Source: an uncultured Oscillospiraceae bacterium (GTDB taxonomy: Bacteria; Bacillota; Clostridia; Oscillospirales; Oscillospiraceae). From it: a stretch of DNA of 19,834 nucleotides. Made by a program: the position numbers and the translations under genes. The DNA is taken from the NCBI GenBank assembly GCA_937915075.1, contig CALDMA010000083.1, forward strand, positions 1 through 19,834. The letters run 5' to 3'. Shown piece after piece: positions 15,414-19,834 of the stretch. Under the pieces are notes generated by a model. The model saw only the letters and a program-made list of their open reading frames with translations, was not told where the DNA came from and ran no database searches. The stretch's first letter is position 1, and each line of letters opens with the position of its first letter.

Positions 15414-16190
15414 ATGGCACGAAATCGCAGCACGAATCGCAGACGCCGGCGGGGAAGATTTTCTTTCCTGACGAAGCTCCTGTGCAGCCTGCTCATCGCC
15501 GGCGCGGTCGTCGCGGCGCTGACCGTTTTCTTCAAGGTGCAGAGCATCACGGTGAGCGGCAACGCGCGCTACACGAGCGAGGAGGTCGTCGCGGCCTCGG
15601 GCATCGAGATCGAGGATAACCTTTTCCTGCTCAACAAGTACAGCGCCGCGCAGGCCATTTTTGAAAAGCTGCCCTATGTGGGGGAGGCGACGATCAACCG
15701 CTCTCTGCCCGACACCATCGTTATCACGGTGCGGGAGTGCGCGGCGGCGGCGGGCGTCGTCACGCCGGAGGGCTATTGGCTCATCAGCGAAAACGGAAAG
15801 CTCCTTGAGCGGACCGACACGCTGCCGTCCGGCTGCCCGGGCATCACGGGCGTCGAGCCGGAGTCGCCCGCGCTGAGCGCGCAGCTCTCGCTCGGCGCGG
15901 AGAAAACGCTGACGGCGGATACGCTGCTCACGCTGGTGCAGACGGCGAGACGTTACGGTATGCTCGCGGGCATCGGGAGCGTCGACCTGTCTGATGCCGA
16001 GGCCATCACCTTCACCTATCTGGACCGCTTCACCGTGCGCCTCCCGTGGGATTCCGACCTCGACTATATTTTCCGCAGCGTGCAGGACCTGGTGAACGGT
16101 CTGGAGTCGAACGAGACGGGCGAGATCAACTATATGCTGCTCAAGTCCAAGGGCGAGATGCACTTTATCCCGTCCGCGCCGGGCGCGTAA
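15414..16190 (+). CDS. ftsQ: Cell division protein FtsQ/DivIB
   Basis: A 258-aa bitopic protein that links FtsL/DivIC to the septal synthesis enzymes. A strongly basic cytoplasmic tail (STNRRRRRGR) precedes one membrane segment (about residues 18-40). A POTRA domain follows (about 41-110), opening with FKVQSITVSGNARYTSEEV and ending at SLPDTIVITVREC, then the FtsQ/DivIB beta domain with GYWLISENGKLLER. AAAGGAT lies about 10 bases before the ATG. The gene follows murA by 22 bases, suggesting a two-gene message, and precedes ftsZ as in most dcw clusters. ftsA, often between ftsQ and ftsZ, is absent. Confidence 0.92.
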   Translation: MARNRSTNRRRRRGRFSFLTKLLCSLLIAGAVVAALTVFFKVQSITVSGNARYTSEEVVAASGIEIEDNLFLLNKYSAAQAIFEKLPYVGEATINRSLPDTIVITVRECAAAAGVVTPEGYWLISENGKLLERTDTLPSGCPGITGVEPESPALSAQLSLGAEKTLTADTLLTLVQTARRYGMLAGIGSVDLSDAEAITFTYLDRFTVRLPWDSDLDYIFRSVQDLVNGLESNETGEINYMLLKSKGEMHFIPSAPGA

Positions 16191-16219
16191 AAAAGTTTTT
16201 GGGAAATCGCGCGCGGCTA

Positions 16220-16248
16220 TTGACCGCGGGGAAAAAGCGTTATACAAT
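16220..16248 (+). promoter_or_regulatory. Sigma-A promoter of ftsZ
   Basis: TTGACC (16220-16225) and TACAAT (16243-16248) are separated by exactly 17 bases. Transcription would begin near 16255, leaving a leader of about 80 bases before ftsZ. This allows ftsZ dosage independent of the upstream operon. Confidence 0.8.
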
Positions 16249-16333
16249 AGACTTGCTTCAGAATACACTTGATGTTGTGGCGGCACCGACACGAACCGCC
16301 CGCATTCTACAAGAGATAGTAGGAGGAACCGAT

Positions 16334-17464
16334 ATGGCATTCGGATTGGATACCGGCGTTGAAAACGTCGTCAGGATCAAGGTCATCGGCGTCGGCGGCG
16401 GCGGCAACAATGTGGTCAACCGCATGGTGCGTTCCGGGACCCGCGGCGTGGATTTCGTCGCGGTCAATACCGATAAGCAGGCGCTCAACGTTTCCAGCGC
16501 CACCTATAAGATCCAGATCGGCGAGAAGCTGACCCACGGTCAGGGCGCCGGCAGCGACCCCGAGGTGGGCCGCAAGAGCGCGGAGGAGAGCCGCGCCCAG
16601 ATCTCCAAGGCGCTGGAGGATACCGACATGGTGTTCATCACCGCCGGCATGGGCGGCGGCACCGGCACGGGCGGCGCGCCCATTGTGGCCGAGATCGCCC
16701 GCGAGCAGGGTATCCTGACCGTCGGCGTCGTTACCAAGCCGTTCGGCTTTGAGGGCCGCCGCCGGATGCAGCAGGCCGAAAAGGGCATCGAGGAGCTGCA
16801 GGGCAAGGTCGATTCCCTCGTCATTATCCCCAACGAGCGCCTCAAGCACGCGACCGACCAGAAGATCACCTTCGCCAACGCCTTTGAGATCGCGGACGAT
16901 GTGCTGCGCCAGGCGGTGCAGTCCATTTCCGACCTCATCCGCGACACCGGCTTCATCAATCTCGACTTTGCCGACGTTACCGCCATCATGAAGAACGCCG
17001 GCATGGCGCACATGGGCGTGGGCCGCGCGGCGGGCAAGGGCAAGGCCGAGGAGGCCGCCCGCATGGCCATCTCCAGCCCGCTGCTCGAGACCTCCATCCA
17101 CGGTGCGCGCGGCGTGCTCATCAACGTTACCGGCTCCATGGATATCGGCCTAGAGGAGGTCGAGCAGGCGGCATCGCTGGTGCAGGACGCGGTGCATCCC
17201 GACGCGCTGACGATCTTCGGCGCGACCTTCGACGAGTCGATGGATGACGAGATCCGCGTCACGGTCATCGCCACCGGCTTTGCCGACGGTAAAAGCGCCG
17301 CGGCTGCCGCGCCCGCCGAGGAGAAGAAGGCGGCGGAGGCGAAGCCCGCCATCGAGCCCATCAATTATGAAGAGGACAAGGCGGCTGCCGAGGCGGAAAA
17401 GAAGGCCGAGGAGGAAGATGATCCCTTTGCCGACATCTTCAAAATTTTCAATCGCGAGCGTTGA
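16334..17464 (+). CDS. ftsZ: Cell division GTPase FtsZ
   Basis: A 376-aa tubulin homologue that polymerises into the division ring at midcell or, in sporulation, at the polar septum. The nucleotide loop GVGGGGNNVVNRM is at residues 19-31, the tubulin signature GGGTGTG at 107-113, and the synergy-loop NLDFADV with D211 and D214 (GTP hydrolysis) at 209-215. A variable Ala/Glu/Lys-rich linker (about 315-360) leads to a C-terminal peptide DPFADIFKIFNRER. That tail differs from the usual D-I-P-x-F-L-R core, though it keeps the acidic-hydrophobic-basic pattern. AGGAGGA lies 6 bases before the ATG. It has its own promoter and terminator. Confidence 0.98.
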   Translation: MAFGLDTGVENVVRIKVIGVGGGGNNVVNRMVRSGTRGVDFVAVNTDKQALNVSSATYKIQIGEKLTHGQGAGSDPEVGRKSAEESRAQISKALEDTDMVFITAGMGGGTGTGGAPIVAEIAREQGILTVGVVTKPFGFEGRRRMQQAEKGIEELQGKVDSLVIIPNERLKHATDQKITFANAFEIADDVLRQAVQSISDLIRDTGFINLDFADVTAIMKNAGMAHMGVGRAAGKGKAEEAARMAISSPLLETSIHGARGVLINVTGSMDIGLEEVEQAASLVQDAVHPDALTIFGATFDESMDDEIRVTVIATGFADGKSAAAAAPAEEKKAAEAKPAIEPINYEEDKAAAEAEKKAEEEDDPFADIFKIFNRER

Positions 17465-17481
17465 TTTTTCCGAAATTTTCC

Positions 17482-17518
17482 GAAAACCGCAGGTTTTGAC
17501 CTGCGGTTTTCTTTTTTT
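17482..17518 (+). terminator. Rho-independent terminator of ftsZ
   Basis: GAAAACCGCAGGT (17482-17494) pairs perfectly over 13 bp with ACCTGCGGTTTTC (17499-17511) around a TTTG loop, followed by seven Ts. Confidence 0.95.
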
Positions 17519-17580
17519 GTCTCCATGCCGCGAAAGCAAGTCATTTCCATGCCAATGCCGACAGATTTTGTACGGGCTAA

Positions 17581-17663
17581 TTTTTGCGCTTTCGCAAAAA
17601 GTAACGGAGCCGCAAGCGAAAAACGCGGCAAAAAATTTCAAAAAGAAACGATTTCTTTTTGAA
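17581..17663. repeat. Second hairpin block, before spoIVB
   Basis: Three inverted repeats follow one another: TTTTTGCG/CGCAAAAA (17581-17600, 8-bp stem, CTTT loop), GCCGC/GCGGC (17609-17629, 5-bp stem) and TTCAAAAAGAAA/TTTCTTTTTGAA (17637-17663, perfect 12-bp stem, CGA loop). The last ends one base before the spoIVB ribosome site. The arrangement looks like a dispersed palindromic intergenic element, but could also regulate spoIVB translation. Confidence 0.6.
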
Positions 17664-17679
17664 CAGGAGAGGTGATGGG

Positions 17680-18753
17680 ATGGATGAAAGGCGACGGAAA
17701 CGAAGCGGGCGGCATGGCGCTGCCGTCTGCGCGGCATTGGTCTTTGCACTCTCCGCCCTGCTCGTGCCGGCGGGAGCCGTGAGTGCGCCGGATCCGGGCG
17801 GAGAGACGCGGATGCTCGTGCCGGTCGGCAAGGCGATCGGCGTGAAGCTCTTTGCCGAGGGCGTGCTGGTCGTGGGGCTTTCGGAAAACGAGGACACTGC
17901 ATCCCCTGCGAAGAAGGGCGGCATGAAGGCCGGCGATCTGATCTTGACGATGAACGACGTCACCATCGGCTCGACGGAGCATTTGCAGTCGCTTCTTGCG
18001 GAGAACGGAGAGCAGGAGGCAGCCTTCGGCGTGCGCCGCGGCGGCCGGCTCGTGAAGCTCGCCGTCTGTCCGAAAAAAGGGCAGGACGGCGTGTGCCGCC
18101 TCGGCGCGTGGATCCGCGACAGCATGGCGGGCATTGGCACGGTGACCTTCTATGACCCGCAGACGGGCGCGTTCGCGGCGCTCGGTCACGGCATCACGGA
18201 TGTGGACACCGGCAAGCTCATGCCGCTCTCGCGCGGCAGCGTGATGGCGGCGAGCGTCAAGGCGGTCAAGCGCGGCGCGAGCGGCTCGCCGGGCGAACTG
18301 CGCGGCGACTTTGACCTGACGCGCGACCTCGGCTCGCTTTACGCGAACACGGAGTGCGGCATTTTCGGCGTTTTGCCGGAGGAGAACCGTCCGGAGACCG
18401 TCGGGGAGGCGATCCCCGTCGCGCGGCGCGCGGAGGTCCACACCGGCAAGGCGGTCATTCTGGCAAACTGCAAGGGCGACGAGGTGTGCGCCTATGAGAT
18501 CGAGATCGAAAAGCTCTACGGCGGCTCCGCGCCCACGCGCAATCTGCTCCTGCGGGTGACCGACCCGACGCTCATCGCGCTCACGGGCGGCATCGTGCAG
18601 GGCATGAGCGGCAGCCCGATCGTGCAGGACGGGAAGCTCGTCGGCGCGGTGACGCACGTCCTTCTGGACGACCCGCAGAGAGGTTATGGCATTCTCGCGG
18701 AAAATATGCTTTCCGCCTCCGGCATGACGGCGCAGAGCGCGGCGAGCGCCTAA
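17680..18753 (+). CDS. spoIVB: SpoIVB serine peptidase (family S55, PDZ-containing)
   Basis: A 357-aa sporulation protease that in B. subtilis is secreted from the forespore and triggers sigma-K activation by acting on SpoIVFA. A basic tail and one N-terminal membrane/signal segment (about residues 12-36) precede a PDZ domain (about 52-120, with KKGGMKAGDLILTMN). The S55 peptidase domain follows: H170 in ALGHGITDVDTG, D295 in RVTDPTLIALTGG and S310 in GIVQGMSGSPI. The 15-residue Asp-to-Ser spacing equals that of B. subtilis D363 and S378. It is shorter than the 426-aa B. subtilis protein. ATG 17680 follows AGGAGAGGTGA; an in-frame TTG at 17659 lies within the upstream hairpin. It directly precedes spo0A, a conserved pairing. 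Confidence 0.95.
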   Translation: MDERRRKRSGRHGAAVCAALVFALSALLVPAGAVSAPDPGGETRMLVPVGKAIGVKLFAEGVLVVGLSENEDTASPAKKGGMKAGDLILTMNDVTIGSTEHLQSLLAENGEQEAAFGVRRGGRLVKLAVCPKKGQDGVCRLGAWIRDSMAGIGTVTFYDPQTGAFAALGHGITDVDTGKLMPLSRGSVMAASVKAVKRGASGSPGELRGDFDLTRDLGSLYANTECGIFGVLPEENRPETVGEAIPVARRAEVHTGKAVILANCKGDEVCAYEIEIEKLYGGSAPTRNLLLRVTDPTLIALTGGIVQGMSGSPIVQDGKLVGAVTHVLLDDPQRGYGILAENMLSASGMTAQSAASA

Positions 18754-18760
18754 GAGTGAG

Positions 18761-18797
18761 CTTAACGGCAGGAGATACTATCCTGCCGTTAAGTTTG
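18761..18797 (+). terminator. Hairpin after spoIVB, probable weak terminator
   Basis: CTTAACGGCAGGA (18761-18773) pairs perfectly over 13 bp with TCCTGCCGTTAAG (18781-18793) around a 7-base loop. Only TTTGTG follows, so termination may be incomplete and some readthrough into spo0A is possible. Confidence 0.6.
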
Positions 18798-18847
18798 TGC
18801 TAAAAAGCTAAAAAGCTCGAATGGTGTCGTATAAAATTTGTGCTAAA
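18794..18847. repeat. Exact 11-bp direct repeat upstream of spo0A
   Basis: TTTGTGCTAAA occurs at 18794-18804 and again at 18837-18847, 43 bases apart (about four helical turns). Between them lies a tandem TAAAAAGC pair (18801-18816). The region is AT-rich against GC-rich surroundings and may bind a regulator. Confidence 0.55.
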
Positions 18848-18942
18848 CGACAAAAATCTACTTGAAAACATTGTCCAAATGTGATAGTTTATAGGCAAGG
18901 CAAAACGAAACATCCGATTCACGTCGGAATGCGGTTGTCGAA
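18846..18942. promoter_or_regulatory. spo0A promoter region with 0A-box-like sites
   Basis: A sigma-A-like TTGAAA (18862-18867) is followed after 17 bases by TAGTTT (18885-18890), a weak -10. Three sites resemble the Spo0A box TTTGTCGAA: TTTGTCGTT on the minus strand (18846-18854), TTGTCCAA (18871-18878, inside the spacer), and the exact core TTGTCGAA (18935-18942). This fits autoregulation of spo0A by phosphorylated Spo0A as known in B. subtilis. No convincing sigma-H promoter was found. Confidence 0.5.
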
Positions 18943-18979
18943 GCCCAAGTATTGAGGAGGAAGGAAAAGGAACAGGCAA

Positions 18980-19735
18980 ATGGAGAACAGGATCAAGGTC
19001 GTATTGGCGGATGCCAATGAAAATTTCCGCACGATGCTGCAGCAGACGATAGAAAATACGGGTGAATTTGACGTGGTGGGGAGCGCCGGCGACGGCGCGG
19101 AGGCATGGAAGATGATCGAACGGGAACGTCCGCAGCTCGTGATCACAGACGTGATCCTGCCGGAGCTTGACGGCTTCGCGCTGCTCGACCGGATGGCAAA
19201 GCTGCCGGCGCGGCCGAAAACGATCCTGGTTTCCGCCTTCTACCGCGAGCAGATGGTGATGCAGGCGATGGAGCAGGGCGCGGCCTACTTCATGGCGAAG
19301 CCCTGCGAGCCCGGCTCGCTGCTTGAGCGGATGCGCCAGGCCGTCCGGAACGGGGAGACGGAGGAGGAGAGCCCCGTCGCGCTGGAACGCCTCGTGACCT
19401 CCATCATCCACGAGGTCGGCGTGCCGGCGCACATCAAGGGCTATCAGTATGTCCGCGAGGCGATCATCCTTGCCGTGCAGGATATGGACGTCATCAACGC
19501 CGTGACCAAGGTGCTCTATCCCGAGGTCGCGCGCCGCTACAACACCACGCCCTCACGCGTGGAGCGCGCCGTGCGTCATGCCATCGAGACCGCGTGGGAT
19601 CGCGGCGACCTGGAAACGCTCCAGCGCTACTTCGGCTACACGGTGTCGAACACCAAGGGCAAGCCTACCAACAGTGAATTCATCGCCATGATCGCCGACC
19701 GCATCCGCCTGCAGAGCAAGGGCAAGATCGCGTAA
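18980..19735 (+). CDS. spo0A: Sporulation transcription factor Spo0A
   Basis: A 251-aa response regulator that commits the cell to sporulation when phosphorylated. The receiver domain (about 1-122) has the acidic pocket around D11, the phospho-acceptor D57 in VITDVILPELDG, the switch S85 (Thr in B. subtilis) and K107 in FMAKPC. After a short acidic linker, the Spo0A-specific DNA-binding domain (about 134-247) contains HIKGYQYVREAI, YPEVARRYNTTPSRVERAVRHAIETAW (recognition helix around 190-203) and a C-terminal activation region. The length is close to the usual 260 aa. ATG 18980 follows AAAAGG at 9 bases and AGGAGG further up. It sits directly after spoIVB as in most endospore formers. Confidence 0.98.
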   Translation: MENRIKVVLADANENFRTMLQQTIENTGEFDVVGSAGDGAEAWKMIERERPQLVITDVILPELDGFALLDRMAKLPARPKTILVSAFYREQMVMQAMEQGAAYFMAKPCEPGSLLERMRQAVRNGETEEESPVALERLVTSIIHEVGVPAHIKGYQYVREAIILAVQDMDVINAVTKVLYPEVARRYNTTPSRVERAVRHAIETAWDRGDLETLQRYFGYTVSNTKGKPTNSEFIAMIADRIRLQSKGKIA

Positions 19736-19765
19736 GAAAAAATACAAAAAAACAGAGCCGCGGGC

Positions 19766-19834
19766 TGATATGCTCCCCCTTGTTAGCGCCGGGAGAAAAT
19801 CGCCATTTTGAGCCGGGAGAAAACAGCCAATTTC
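19766..19834. mobile_element. Probable end of an insertion sequence (IS21-family-like), cut by the window edge
   Basis: GCCGGGAGAAAA occurs at 19788-19799 and 19812-19823 with a 24-base period, each followed by a GCCAnTTT-like segment. Direct terminal repeats of this kind, inside a terminus beginning TG, are typical of IS21-family ends, where they bind the transposase IstA. Candidate outer ends are TG at 19766 or TG at 19781. The spo0A terminator appears cut: the left arm AACAGAGCC (19751-19759) has only GGCT (19763-19766) as its right arm. No transposase gene is within the window, so the call is provisional. Confidence 0.45.

Noticed and set aside
1..19834. CRISPR array, tRNA or rRNA genes
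   Set aside because: No regularly spaced repeat-spacer units, cloverleaf sequences or rRNA-like sequence were seen on either strand.

Overview
This 19.8 kb window is chromosomal DNA from a GC-rich, spore-forming Clostridia-type Firmicute. The best guess is a gut Oscillospiraceae/Ruminococcaceae relative. This rests on strong GGAGG-type ribosome sites, an mDAP-type MurE, a PASTA-domain PBP, the spoIVB-spo0A pair, and murA (rather than murB) between murG and ftsQ. The taxonomic call is inference; no rRNA gene is present.

Layout. At 2-1231 (minus) lies an acidic amino acid/dicarboxylate symporter with its own promoter and a palindrome just downstream of it. From 1490, rsmD, coaD and a coiled-coil protein gene form a tight operon ending in a strong terminator at 3138-3168. 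A clear sigma-A promoter (3274-3302) followed by a 10-bp-spaced array of AAGTG boxes (an MraZ operator) starts the division and cell wall (dcw) cluster: mraZ, rsmH, ftsL-like, PASTA PBP (ftsI/spoVD), murE, mraY, ftsW/spoVE and murG. murF and murD, usually in this cluster, are absent. After murG comes a block of perfect hairpins, a bidirectional terminator, and a minus-strand membrane-anchored exo/endonuclease/phosphatase gene that interrupts the cluster. Then follow murA, ftsQ and ftsZ; ftsZ has its own sigma-A promoter and a strong terminator.

Downstream of ftsZ, after a second hairpin-rich spacer, sit spoIVB and spo0A, the sporulation signalling protease and the master regulator of sporulation entry. 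The sequence upstream of spo0A holds 0A-box-like sites, an exact 11-bp direct repeat and a plausible promoter. The last about 70 bases carry 24-bp-period repeats that look like the end of an insertion sequence (IS21-family type is my best guess), placed where the spo0A terminator hairpin should be completed.

How the genes work together: mraY and murG make lipid I and lipid II; murA and murE supply earlier precursor steps; FtsW (SEDS glycosyltransferase) and the PBP (transpeptidase) build septal wall with FtsL/FtsQ; FtsZ forms the ring; MraZ probably represses the operon through its own operator; SpoIVB and Spo0A belong to the sporulation programme that reuses the same division machinery. I see no wholly new system here. 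The most notable points are the extended MraZ box array, a probable ACG start for murE, the hairpin blocks, the ftsZ-spoIVB-spo0A neighbourhood, and the insertion-sequence-like end after spo0A.
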